Positions 7,570 to 15,218 of a DNA stretch of 22,515 bases are shown piece after piece. The DNA is from a virus, in IMG/VR virus record IMGVR_UViG_3300025085_000211, positions 1-22,515 of that record; one strand, 5' to 3'. The position numbers and the translations under genes are program-made. The notes under the pieces were generated by a model. That model did no database searches, was not told the origin of the DNA, and was given only the letters and a program-made list of their open reading frames with translations. Position 1 is the first letter of the stretch; the number at the start of each line of letters is the position of its first letter.

Positions 7570-8238
7570 TTATGACACATTTATAACACAACTCATCATT
7601 ATGTTGTAGCTGCCATAATCTCCTCCAGCAGCAACTGTCCTGTTAGTATTGGCATCGTTTTGAATTTCGTAGTACATTCTAATTTTGTTAGCGTTTTCAC
7701 CAGCATCAGCTTCACTGCCATCCCAAAAAGTCCCGCTTATTACCGGAAATGCAGAACTATATGAGGAGTATAAGGCAAGCAATAGATTTGGCGCATCATA
7801 AGATGAAGTGGTTAATGTTTGTTGACCTGGTGTGCCGGAGGTCTGATTGCTATTGTTTACTGAAGAAACATGTACATTTGTAACTGGTATACCTGATCTA
7901 AAGACCAACATAATCGCAGCGTCATAGTTATCTGCGGTTCTAGTAAAGGTCGTTGTTAAGTCTGAAGACGTTAATACCTTATACTGAAACATCTCCTCAA
8001 ATGTACTATTAACACTGGCTATTTGAGTAAATCCAGAATATACAGTTGGTGATGGGCCCGTAGCAGTTGATGAGTGTGCTATGGCAAGATCTCCAGCCTG
8101 CGCCCCAGATGGAACTTGTATGTTCATGTTTACCGTAGCGGTACTTGCGCCAACATATGTAAATCCCGGCGTAGCCGGTGGAGCGGGTCTGTTTAAATCG
8201 TTACTACCCAAGCCCATCGTCATTGCTATATTACTCAT
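7570..8238 (-). CDS. Beta-sandwich-like virion protein
   Basis: A 222-residue protein with a Pro-rich linker (19-24) and then a beta-rich body with 'VPSGAQAGDLAIAHSS' (42-57), 'YDAAIMLVFRSGIPV' (105-119), 'SYDAPNLLLALYSSYSS' (146-162) and a 'MYYEIQND' strand (188-195). The 'G.QAGDL.I' turn and the following pattern are familiar from phage structural proteins with a jelly-roll or lectin-like fold, but I cannot name the family. The ATG overlaps the TGA of the 120-residue gene (ATGA), so it is translationally coupled to that appendage gene. It may be its partner or a fibre tip. No signal peptide or membrane segment is present. Confidence 0.65.
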   Translation of the reverse strand: MSNIAMTMGLGSNDLNRPAPPATPGFTYVGASTATVNMNIQVPSGAQAGDLAIAHSSTATGPSPTVYSGFTQIASVNSTFEEMFQYKVLTSSDLTTTFTRTADNYDAAIMLVFRSGIPVTNVHVSSVNNSNQTSGTPGQQTLTTSSYDAPNLLLALYSSYSSAFPVISGTFWDGSEADAGENANKIRMYYEIQNDANTNRTVAAGGDYGSYNIMMSCVINVS

Positions 8239-8597
8239 GATAATAATTCACCTGCAAGCTTGGCGTAATACGTTGTGCCGCTATCCGTTGTTAAGAACAC
8301 ATACAAATTAGTTGTGCCACTTGCGGGTACATCTGGGGCTGAACCTCCGTGCCATTTTACCGATGAAGGCCATGTTATAGTGTACGTAGACGCTCCAGTG
8401 ACCTCCAATACAAAGCTAGCCGCAAAACCTGACGGAGGTGGGTTGCTAAATGTAAAAGTAGTGTTAGCTGATAAAGTCTTAGTGAAGTAGCTACCGGAAG
8501 ATATATCTATATTTGTAGCTGCCAAGGCACCACCTGATTGCAGATACCTCTTGGCGATCAATCCATTCTTTATTTTAAAGGGTTTATTGTTAGCCAT
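8235..8597 (-). CDS. Minimal appendage protein (N-tag plus terminal beta domain)
   Basis: A 120-residue protein. Residues 1-11, 'MANNKPFKIKN', match the starts of its two upstream neighbours (MSNNKDFKIKN and MANDKDFIVNN). Residues 28-120 form the terminal beta domain shared with the 393-, 397- and 552-residue proteins: 'YFTKTLSANTTFTFSNPPPSG', 'YTITWPSSVKW.GG.AP', 'TTDSGTTYYAKLAG'. The propeller array that separates these ends in the neighbours is absent. It can be read either as an unloaded cassette or as a deletion product of a larger fibre. The frame is intact with start, stop and a GTGAAAC purine stretch upstream, so it appears functional. It could be a short fibre tip or a capping subunit. 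Confidence 0.8.
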   Translation of the reverse strand: MANNKPFKIKNGLIAKRYLQSGGALAATNIDISSGSYFTKTLSANTTFTFSNPPPSGFAASFVLEVTGASTYTITWPSSVKWHGGSAPDVPASGTTNLYVFLTTDSGTTYYAKLAGELLS

Positions 8598-8615
8598 GTT
8601 TCACTTTCTACTCAG

Positions 8616-9809
8616 CTAAGGCCCTGTATTTACAGTAACAAAGTAGTTCGTACCGCCAAAATCATTTGCAACAATTGTGTAGGTGTATTTCTCACTGGGG
8701 CTGGGGCTTGGAAGTGATAGACCGTTACTAAATCTTACTGATGAGGGCCAGTAAACTTTATACTCGGAGGAAGACGAATTAGTAACCTCTACTTGAAATG
8801 TTTGCACATCGCTTAGGTTACTAAATAAAAAGGCTACGTCTGATGATAACGTTTGAGTAAAGTAATTACCTGTGGATGTATCAAGGTTTATGCCTGCTCC
8901 AGTCGATGCTGTGGAGTATTGAAATGCAGAATAGACGCTGTTGACGGAATTACTACCAATAGCAACCAGTTTAGTGCCATCGTTGTTGAAGTCAAACCCT
9001 GATAATAGCACGTTATGAGTATGCTCAGCGCCTAGATTAAAACTTATGCTATCATAACTAGCTGTGCTAATATCATAAGCTGTAGAAAGAGAGTATTGGT
9101 AGATTGTTTCGCTGGAACCACCCACAAACATCTTAGTACCATCGGCATTAAAGACCATCTCTTTGGCGCCGCTTTCCTCATTAACAACACTAAAGCTGAC
9201 ATTATCGTAACTACCTGTGCCAACATCATAAGCTGTAGAAAGAGAGTATTGGTATATGGTGTTGTTATAATCGCCAACAGCATAAATTTTAGTGCCATCA
9301 TTGTTAAATGCTATTCCAGTTGGAAAACTGTCTTGTCCACCAATGTACAGGGAGGAGTTGTTAATATAACTTGCCGTGCTTACATTCCAAGCCGTAGAAA
9401 GAGAGTACTGACGTACCTCATCTCCGCCAGTATCAACTACATACATCTTAGTGCCATTGGGGTTAAAAAGGACACCGTTTGGCGAAGCAGCCATGAAGTT
9501 TGAGGTGGAACCAAAGCTAAGATTACTGTAGGAAGCAGTGCTAAGATCATAAGCTGTAGAAAGAGAGTATTGATATACACGATCTTGCCCGTTCATTAGT
9601 ACGTACATCTTAGTGCCGCTATCACCAAACTGGATACTAAGCGGAACTGTACCCTGCACTGCAAAACTAACAGTATCGTAAGAACCGTTTTCTATTGAAT
9701 ACCCACCCGTAACTACGGTGCCTGCAGAAGAAGAATTACCAATAGTAGCCTTCATGCTACCACCTACTTCAACAAGGTTATTGACTATAAAGTCCTTGTC
9801 GTTAGCCAC
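8616..9809 (-). CDS. Propeller-repeat tail appendage protein (397 residues)
   Basis: This protein has an N-tag 'MANDKDFIVNNLVEVGG' (1-17), five propeller-like repeats with the core 'F...GTK.Y' at 61-69, 115-123, 168-176, 220-228 and 274-282 (period about 52-54), and the shared terminal domain (about 305-397). Each full repeat carries 'YQYSLSTAYD.STASYD..SF'. The design, a blade array between fixed ends, suits a receptor-binding or fibre domain, as phage fibres often use variable central repeats. The start is GTG (9809-9807), with its G shared with the TAG stop of the 393-residue gene (TAGTG). A GGAG 7 bases upstream of it fits a ribosome binding site. It is a paralogue of the neighbouring 393-residue protein. 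Confidence 0.8.
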   Translation of the reverse strand: MANDKDFIVNNLVEVGGSMKATIGNSSSAGTVVTGGYSIENGSYDTVSFAVQGTVPLSIQFGDSGTKMYVLMNGQDRVYQYSLSTAYDLSTASYSNLSFGSTSNFMAASPNGVLFNPNGTKMYVVDTGGDEVRQYSLSTAWNVSTASYINNSSLYIGGQDSFPTGIAFNNDGTKIYAVGDYNNTIYQYSLSTAYDVGTGSYDNVSFSVVNEESGAKEMVFNADGTKMFVGGSSETIYQYSLSTAYDISTASYDSISFNLGAEHTHNVLLSGFDFNNDGTKLVAIGSNSVNSVYSAFQYSTASTGAGINLDTSTGNYFTQTLSSDVAFLFSNLSDVQTFQVEVTNSSSSEYKVYWPSSVRFSNGLSLPSPSPSEKYTYTIVANDFGGTNYFVTVNTGP

Positions 9810-10990
9810 TAAGCCGCTCCATCTATTATGTGAGAAGCTTGATACGATGTGCCGCCGTCACGGGTACTGAATGTTAGTACATCTGCTTCGTTAGTTGCAG
9901 GGGTATCAGGAGCGGAGCCGCCCATAAATTCAATAGAAGAGTCATAGCTGACGGAATAATTCCCAGATGACTTCAACAGCACCGTAGCCTGACTAACGGT
10001 CCCACTATCAGCAGGGTTAGTAAAAAATAATTCAGAGTCAGCTGTTAAAGTAACATCAAATACTGCACCTGTAGAGAGGTCTAGAGTCACATTCTTTGTA
10101 TTTGGGACTGTGCTGTATTGATATAGTCTATCATTGCTATTATTCAATACGTACACCTTACTCAAGTTATTATTGAAGGCTATGCTGAAGGGTAAAGAAG
10201 CCTGGCTATTTACAGAAAAATTCAGGTTGTCATAACTAGCTGTGCTAATATCATAAGCTGTTGAAAGAGAGTACTGATATAAGCTGTTGGAGCCATCATC
10301 AGCAGTATACATTTTAGTACCATCGTTATTAAAGGCAAAACTGTAAAGTCTACTATTCTGAGAAGAAAAAAGCACACTAACGTTGTCATAACTAGCTGTG
10401 CTAATATCATAAGCTGTTGAAAGAGAATACTGATGTATAGTATCTTGCGTAGTACAAACAATATACATCTTAGTGCCATCCGGCTTGAAAAGCAAGTCCG
10501 TTGGTCTGCGCACGTCTGCAATAGTTGTAGTGTCAAAGCTGACATTATCATAAGAAGCTGTGTTTACAGTCCAAGCTGTTGAAAGAGAGTATTGAAATAC
10601 AGACTTGGTATTAAGGTCGCCAATAATATACATCTTAGTGCCGTTGTTGTTGAAACGTACAGCAAAAGGGTTCGTCTCCTGACTACTTACACTAAAAAAA
10701 TCAGAGGAATTATAAGAAACTGCGCTAATATCATAAGCTGTTGAAAGAGTATGTTCATATACTCTGTCGTTGTTCGACCCAATTATATACAGCTTAGTGC
10801 CATCATCATTGAATTCAAAGCCTGTACAAAAACCATCTCTAGCTCCAGCGAAAAACTGCACGTTATCATAGGACCATGTAGAAATACTTTGAGGTGCGGT
10901 TGGATCAGCAATCGTAACTGTACCTAATTTCTCTTGATAAACAGTAGGCTTGATAGCATTCTTTATTTTAAAGTCTTTATTATTTGACAT
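9809..10990 (-). CDS. Propeller-repeat tail appendage protein (393 residues)
   Basis: It has the same architecture as the following gene: N-tag 'MSNNKDFKIKNAIK' (1-14), five repeats with 'F...(G/L)(T/S)K.Y' at 60-68, 113-121, 168-176, 220-228 and 272-280, and a terminal domain from about 299 to 393 ('LDLSTGAVFDVTLTADSELFFTNP', 'SSIEFMGGSAPDTP', 'RDGGTSYQA'). The fifth repeat is degenerate ('FNNNLSKVY'). Five blades is a low number for one propeller, so the fold could be completed by oligomerisation or by neighbouring strands. AAAGGTGAACC precedes the ATG (10990-10988). The gene follows the long fibre by 27 bases. It probably provides receptor binding. No enzyme motif is visible. Confidence 0.8.
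   Translation of the reverse strand: MSNNKDFKIKNAIKPTVYQEKLGTVTIADPTAPQSISTWSYDNVQFFAGARDGFCTGFEFNDDGTKLYIIGSNNDRVYEHTLSTAYDISAVSYNSSDFFSVSSQETNPFAVRFNNNGTKMYIIGDLNTKSVFQYSLSTAWTVNTASYDNVSFDTTTIADVRRPTDLLFKPDGTKMYIVCTTQDTIHQYSLSTAYDISTASYDNVSVLFSSQNSRLYSFAFNNDGTKMYTADDGSNSLYQYSLSTAYDISTASYDNLNFSVNSQASLPFSIAFNNNLSKVYVLNNSNDRLYQYSTVPNTKNVTLDLSTGAVFDVTLTADSELFFTNPADSGTVSQATVLLKSSGNYSVSYDSSIEFMGGSAPDTPATNEADVLTFSTRDGGTSYQASHIIDGAA
10226..10426 (-). repeat. 45-base identical repeats in the 393-residue propeller gene
   Basis: Bases 10226-10270 and 10382-10426 are identical over 45 bases, spaced 156 bases apart (52 codons, one blade). A closely matching 32-base stretch appears in the neighbouring 397-residue gene at 9052-9083. 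The strongest identity is in the region coding for 'QYSLSTAYDISTASYDN'. Confidence 0.9.
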
Positions 10991-11017
10991 GGTTCACCTT
11001 TCCCCTTGTCAAGTATT

Positions 11018-14000
11018 TTAGGCTAAGATGACAGCTTTCGCCGTATAGTTAGTCGAGTTAGATGATGCAGCTGTAGCTAACAACCTTACGTTACCACCAC
11101 TAATATCCACATCAAATGTAGCAATAGTGGTATCGGTGTTAACTGTGCCATATTCTGTAGCTACTGCTGTAGTGTTATCATGTGTTACAAGTAGCTTGGA
11201 TATAGTACGTTCTGTTGTAACTGTATTTGTTGCAATAACAGTGATCTCCAAACCTAACGAAGAAGAAGCAGTGTATGTAGCAATGGCTGTCTGTGAAGTA
11301 CTTGTAGTTGTAGCAGTTTGCTCGTCGCCTCCCGCACTAGCTACTGCTGTATCGACATAGTTTTTGTTTGCTGCGTCCGTTCCAGAAGAAACTGTATCAA
11401 CGCCTTGGATGCGACCTGTGCCACTTAGAGTGATGTCGCCGTCAGATACTGTCAGGCCATTTTTGATGGTAACCTGACTATTGTTCACCACAAGACGCTC
11501 ACTGTTACCTGTAACAACACGCCAACTGTTTGCTCCGTTGAACTGCATGTATGTGTCGGTATCGCCATCGTGGATGATCTTGTCGCCTACATAAGCAGAA
11601 TTAGACAGGTAGAGGTCTTTCCAACGAGTTCCACTTGCACCTAAATTTATTTCAGCATCTTGTAATCCATCTTCATCACAGGGGAGAACACCACTGTTAG
11701 CACCGCCAATACCCGCACCTTGTCCAGTTGCAGTTCTAAGAATAAGATTTGTTGCAACCCCGCCACGAGAAGAAATACTCCCCACAGTGGCACCGTCTTT
11801 GCGGAACTGCACAATATCACCATCTGATGTGCTACGATTAAAAGTAGCTGACCTACCCCCATCACGACTAACACTCAATAAACCGCCATAAGAACCTGCC
11901 GCAAGAGAAATACCTTCAACATTATTTTCTGCTGTAAGTATTGTAGTAGTCCCCACCAGCAAGTTACCGCTGCTATCAATGCGCATGGCTTCTGTGGGAG
12001 AACCAGAGCCAGTTTGAAACCGCATTGATCCATTCTCAGCCTCAAGGTTTAAATTTCCTGCACTTTCAATGGCATTGTTTACACGAATATCACCCTCAAC
12101 ATGCAACTTATCACTAGGCGAACTCGTGCCAATTCCAACATTACCGCTGCTGTCGATGCGCATGGCTTCTGAGTTGGCAGTGCCAAACAACATACGGCCA
12201 GTGGTTTCCTTGTTAAAGATATAGAAGTCATCATTGTAACGCTGAAGATAAGTTAGTTCGTTGCCAGAAGTGCCAAAGACAAGACTTGGATTAGTGCCGC
12301 CAAGATGAAGTTTAGCCGTAGGTGTTATCCCAATTCCAACATTACCGCTGCTGTCGATGCGCATACGTTCTGTGTTGTTGGTTAAAAAACGCAAAGGATA
12401 AGAGCCGTTTGTCCTTACAAACCCGCCAACACTATCTGCCCTTAAATCCATAACAGTACTGTCTAGGGTGTCTTCTATACGAAGTGTGTTTTCAGCATTG
12501 CGAACCATGTGCAATTTAGCACTAGGCGAACTCGTGCCAATCCCAACCCGATTATTTGCGCTGTCAACGTGCAGTGTGTTTGTATCCACAGTCAGCCCAC
12601 CTGCAGTAATAGTACCTGCACTGAAGTCACCTGATGAATCACGAGCTACAACTTTAGATGCTGTGTTAAGAGATGTAGCATCTACGTCTAGTGTACGGTT
12701 AGCTGATAGATCTCCACCACCTGTTAAATAATTACCTGATGTAATAGTTGTAGTGTTGGCTACTTTAGCATCTAGTGCTGTCTGTAATCCATCTACGTTA
12801 GAGATAACATGTGAGTGTGAGTCATCTTGTATGGCAGCATTGATACTTACATCTGCAGAACCGTCAAAGGTCACACTTCCTACTACGTCACCTGTAAGCT
12901 GAATAGTACGTGAGGTTGCTAATGCTGTAGCTGTATCTGCATTACCTGTGGTATCTTGGTTACCTGTGGTATTAACACCAGGTAAATCTATATTAGCTGT
13001 GCCGTTAAAGGATACACCACCAATGTTACGTGCGGTAGCAAGTGCTGTAGCAGAAGTAGCTGTACCTGTTACATTGCCCGTAACATTACCCGTTACATTA
13101 CCCTCAAAGGAATCTGCTTTTAGTATAGCATAGGAAACACTGGAATCTGCCAGATCAATAGCACCTGCTGGTGTAGGATCGTATTCGTCTAACAGAATCC
13201 ACTTACCTTCAGAGGCATCGTAGTAAAAACCTGTGTGAGTGTAACCTACACCAGAAGTACCTGTATTGTAGTTAGTAAAAAAACCAGAATCTACGTTAAT
13301 AGGGCTTGCTGTACCGTTCCACTGATCATTAAGTGTATGACCTGTAGTAGAGCTAAAGGTTACAGAGATGTTATCTGCGCTATGAATAAGCTGTTCATTA
13401 CCTGTAATATCTACACCAGTAGCTACACTTGTAACAAAGTTATCCGTAGACCAAGCAAATGTATCAACACCGCCTGTGCCAGTACCCACACCATCAATCT
13501 TAACATAGTAAGTTGTAGAAGTGGTGCCTGTAAAGTGACCTGCAAAGAAGGCATCGTCAAGACCTGTTCCTGTAAAGGTAGTGCCGGACTCACCAATAGC
13601 ATCACCTTCGTTAGCACGGTAGAAAGGCGCACCTGCTGTAACGTCAGAAGTAGACACAGAAGTAGTAGACCCAAGGACAGTTAGGTTACCATCAACTTGT
13701 AGGTCAGAACCAACGTGTGCAGATGTACGAACACGAAAACTATTTACTGAGTGGTTTTGTTGATTAACAAGAACTGTACCGTCTGTAGCGTCTGAGGTAA
13801 CAACCCACCCAAGGCTCATAGGAAAGTTAGGATATAGAGGAGATGCGTTTTGTACAGCGCCAGGAGTAAGACCTACAAAGAAGTCTGTACCCTCACTAAG
13901 ACCTGATGTATCGAAACCGTCAAGCTGACCTGCAATGATGCAGTAGCCATAGCTGTTGTTAGGAATGTCGGATGCAGCAAGACCCCGTGCGTTATATGCG

Positions 14001-14701
14001 TTAACGTCTGTAGCATCTGCTAATCCAACAGTAGGTACGTCAATACTACCTCCAGTATAGTTACCACTAAAGTAAAGAGGTTTTCCTTTTAGGATAGTAG
14101 CGCCTGTATCGTTATATACACGTTGATGCTCTTCAATACCTAATTCATGAATAACATTCTGGTCATCACTGTAAAAGTTAACTGTCTTATGAATAGAGTC
14201 ATACCAGATTCTGCCCTCTTGGTAAGCTGCATGATCTGATAGAACTTCAAGATCAATGTACCCACCAATGTCAGCATTACTGGTAGTTTCTAGTGTGGTG
14301 AACTTACCTGTAGTAGCACTAGTAGCACCAACAGTAGTACCATCAATAGTACCACCATTAATGTCGATATCACCGTTACCGTCTAGGTAAACAGCCTTTG
14401 AAGCGGGATAAGACATAAACACAGACTTATCGCCTGTACCAAAGTTTACTGCAGATGTACCATTAGACCCTGCTAGGATAGTAGTACGAGATAGAGTGTT
14501 ACCTGTGTTCCAAGTACCTATCCCTACTTCCCATTCATCGACTCCTGATTCTTGTGTTGCGACAGCATAATAAGTTGTGTCACCGTTAGCCATATAAGAG
14601 CTGAACGCTTCGAAGGTACTATCTGCACCCCCTAAAGAAAAATCACCCGTACCTGTGGTGGTAGTGGTTTCTTTTACACGATCTTTAAGAATAAGAGCCA
14701 T
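11018..14701 (-). CDS. Long tail fibre protein (1227 residues)
   Basis: The N-terminal ~100 residues ('ILKDRVKETTTTTGTGDF', '..TYYAVATQ..DEWEVGIGTW..GNTLSRTTIL') are a common attachment domain of marine phage fibres. Residues 190-315 and 355-500 hold folded-looking segments. A 'GNVT' tandem repeat (535-546) leads into a Phage_fiber_2-like segment, 'DDSHSHVISNVDGLQ..LD.KV' (626-647). Three to four 'MRIDSSGNVGIGTSSP..KLH' repeats follow (718-918). The 'INLGASGTRWKDLYLS' motif (1018-1033) and 'VSSGTDAANKNYVDTAV' (1104-1120) come before a 100-residue Thr/Ser-rich end. No C-terminal S74-type cleavage domain was seen. It follows the 145-residue gene by 11 bases, with AGGT upstream. It is probably a major host-recognition fibre. 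Confidence 0.85.
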   Translation of the reverse strand: MALILKDRVKETTTTTGTGDFSLGGADSTFEAFSSYMANGDTTYYAVATQESGVDEWEVGIGTWNTGNTLSRTTILAGSNGTSAVNFGTGDKSVFMSYPASKAVYLDGNGDIDINGGTIDGTTVGATSATTGKFTTLETTSNADIGGYIDLEVLSDHAAYQEGRIWYDSIHKTVNFYSDDQNVIHELGIEEHQRVYNDTGATILKGKPLYFSGNYTGGSIDVPTVGLADATDVNAYNARGLAASDIPNNSYGYCIIAGQLDGFDTSGLSEGTDFFVGLTPGAVQNASPLYPNFPMSLGWVVTSDATDGTVLVNQQNHSVNSFRVRTSAHVGSDLQVDGNLTVLGSTTSVSTSDVTAGAPFYRANEGDAIGESGTTFTGTGLDDAFFAGHFTGTTSTTYYVKIDGVGTGTGGVDTFAWSTDNFVTSVATGVDITGNEQLIHSADNISVTFSSTTGHTLNDQWNGTASPINVDSGFFTNYNTGTSGVGYTHTGFYYDASEGKWILLDEYDPTPAGAIDLADSSVSYAILKADSFEGNVTGNVTGNVTGTATSATALATARNIGGVSFNGTANIDLPGVNTTGNQDTTGNADTATALATSRTIQLTGDVVGSVTFDGSADVSINAAIQDDSHSHVISNVDGLQTALDAKVANTTTITSGNYLTGGGDLSANRTLDVDATSLNTASKVVARDSSGDFSAGTITAGGLTVDTNTLHVDSANNRVGIGTSSPSAKLHMVRNAENTLRIEDTLDSTVMDLRADSVGGFVRTNGSYPLRFLTNNTERMRIDSSGNVGIGITPTAKLHLGGTNPSLVFGTSGNELTYLQRYNDDFYIFNKETTGRMLFGTANSEAMRIDSSGNVGIGTSSPSDKLHVEGDIRVNNAIESAGNLNLEAENGSMRFQTGSGSPTEAMRIDSSGNLLVGTTTILTAENNVEGISLAAGSYGGLLSVSRDGGRSATFNRSTSDGDIVQFRKDGATVGSISSRGGVATNLILRTATGQGAGIGGANSGVLPCDEDGLQDAEINLGASGTRWKDLYLSNSAYVGDKIIHDGDTDTYMQFNGANSWRVVTGNSERLVVNNSQVTIKNGLTVSDGDITLSGTGRIQGVDTVSSGTDAANKNYVDTAVASAGGDEQTATTTSTSQTAIATYTASSSLGLEITVIATNTVTTERTISKLLVTHDNTTAVATEYGTVNTDTTIATFDVDISGGNVRLLATAASSNSTNYTAKAVILA
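12129..12364 (-). repeat. 35-base direct repeat inside the long fibre gene
   Basis: Identical 35-base units occur at 12129-12163 and 12330-12364, coding for 'MRIDSSGNVGIG'. A diverged third copy lies near 11957. A further identical 22-base stretch is shared around 12112 and 12518. These repeats probably reflect duplicated fibre segments. Confidence 0.85.
13068..13103 (-). repeat. 12-base tandem repeat coding GNVT
   Basis: Three 12-base units (13068-13079, 13080-13091, 13092-13103) differ by one or two bases and encode repeated Gly-Asn-Val-Thr in the long fibre. Confidence 0.85.
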
Positions 14702-14712
14702 TTATTTACCTA

Positions 14713-15150
14713 CTAGCTGATACGAATGATTGAAGAGCTCACGCCTGAAGTAGGAAAATCAATTGTAAAGTTACCGTTAGTAGAGGTTTTAGTACCACCA
14801 AAATCAATAACTGCAATAGCACGGTTAGCTTTAGATGCGTTATAGATAATACAACCATCTGCAGAAATAGTAGCTGTTGCTATTACTTCATCGTCAATGT
14901 CCACTAAGGCTGTCTCAGAGGAAGACGTAATAGTAACGTTGTCTAGTATAACACCACCTGCAGTATAACCAGTACCTGTAGCTTCGTCGGTATTCCCTGT
15001 CACATCAGAGTAGTTAGTAGTAGAAGCGTCATAAGTACCTGAAGGAGTATCTTTAATGAGAGCAAGTTTTATAGTATCTGTATCTAGATCATGAGTAGCA
15101 CCTAGAATCTCTGTTTTAAAACTTGTACACATCTTAGTTGTGATAGCCAT
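14713..15150 (-). CDS. Small virion protein downstream of the major capsid gene
   Basis: A 145-residue protein of a pattern commonly seen in marine phages: 'MAITTKMCTSFKTEILGATHDL', 'DTIKLALIKDTPSGTYDAST.NYSDVTGN.DEATGTGYTAGG', 'DGCIIYNASKANRAIAVIDFGGTKTSTNG.FTIDFPTSG'. I know it as a virion structural protein without a firmly assigned role. Its place between coat and first fibre would suit a head decoration, head completion or fibre-associated function. It has no signal peptide or membrane segment. An AAAGGAT about 7 bases before the ATG is the ribosome binding site. A stem-loop (15178-15203) sits in the leader and may reduce its level relative to the coat protein. Confidence 0.75.
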   Translation of the reverse strand: MAITTKMCTSFKTEILGATHDLDTDTIKLALIKDTPSGTYDASTTNYSDVTGNTDEATGTGYTAGGVILDNVTITSSSETALVDIDDEVIATATISADGCIIYNASKANRAIAVIDFGGTKTSTNGNFTIDFPTSGVSSSIIRIS

Positions 15151-15177
15151 GTTTAAATCCTTTACAATGACACTGAA

Positions 15178-15203
15178 GGGCCAGCCTCATGAGAGACCAG
15201 CCC
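15178..15203 (-). terminator. Stem-loop (possible terminator) after the capsid gene
   Basis: In RNA from the minus strand, 26 bases fold into a stem of 11 pairs (GGGC/GCCC at the base, three G-U wobbles in the middle, then C-G, U-A, C-G) with a UCAU tetraloop. It begins 15 bases after the capsid stop codon. The trailing sequence (TTCAGTGTCATTGT) is only partly U-rich, so it could be a weak or partial terminator, or an RNA-stabilising hairpin. Confidence 0.6.
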
Positions 15204-15218
15204 GACAGACTAAGTGAT

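Noticed and set aside
6892-7575. A 227-codon open frame on the plus strand opposite the beta-repeat gene
   Set aside because: It mirrors a low-complexity Val/Ser/Thr gene, has no recognisable family or coding context, and lies against the direction of all other genes.
10222-10551. A second minus-strand frame of 109 codons inside the 393-residue gene
   Set aside because: It repeats in step with the propeller repeats and is an out-of-frame shadow.
9052-10770. CRISPR array as explanation for the regular repeats
   Set aside because: The repeats are coding, with a 156-base period in an intact frame, and code for propeller-like blades.
10991-11017. TTGACA-like sequence before the 393-residue gene
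   Set aside because: There is no -10 box at a suitable distance downstream on the minus strand.
13235-13684. Plus-strand open frame of 149 codons, rich in Cys
   Set aside because: It is a shadow of the long fibre; the Cys come from reverse-reading Thr/Ala-rich codons.
2443-14701. Diversity-generating retroelement acting on the fibre genes
   Set aside because: No reverse transcriptase and no template/variable repeat pair with adenine-specific changes is visible in this window.
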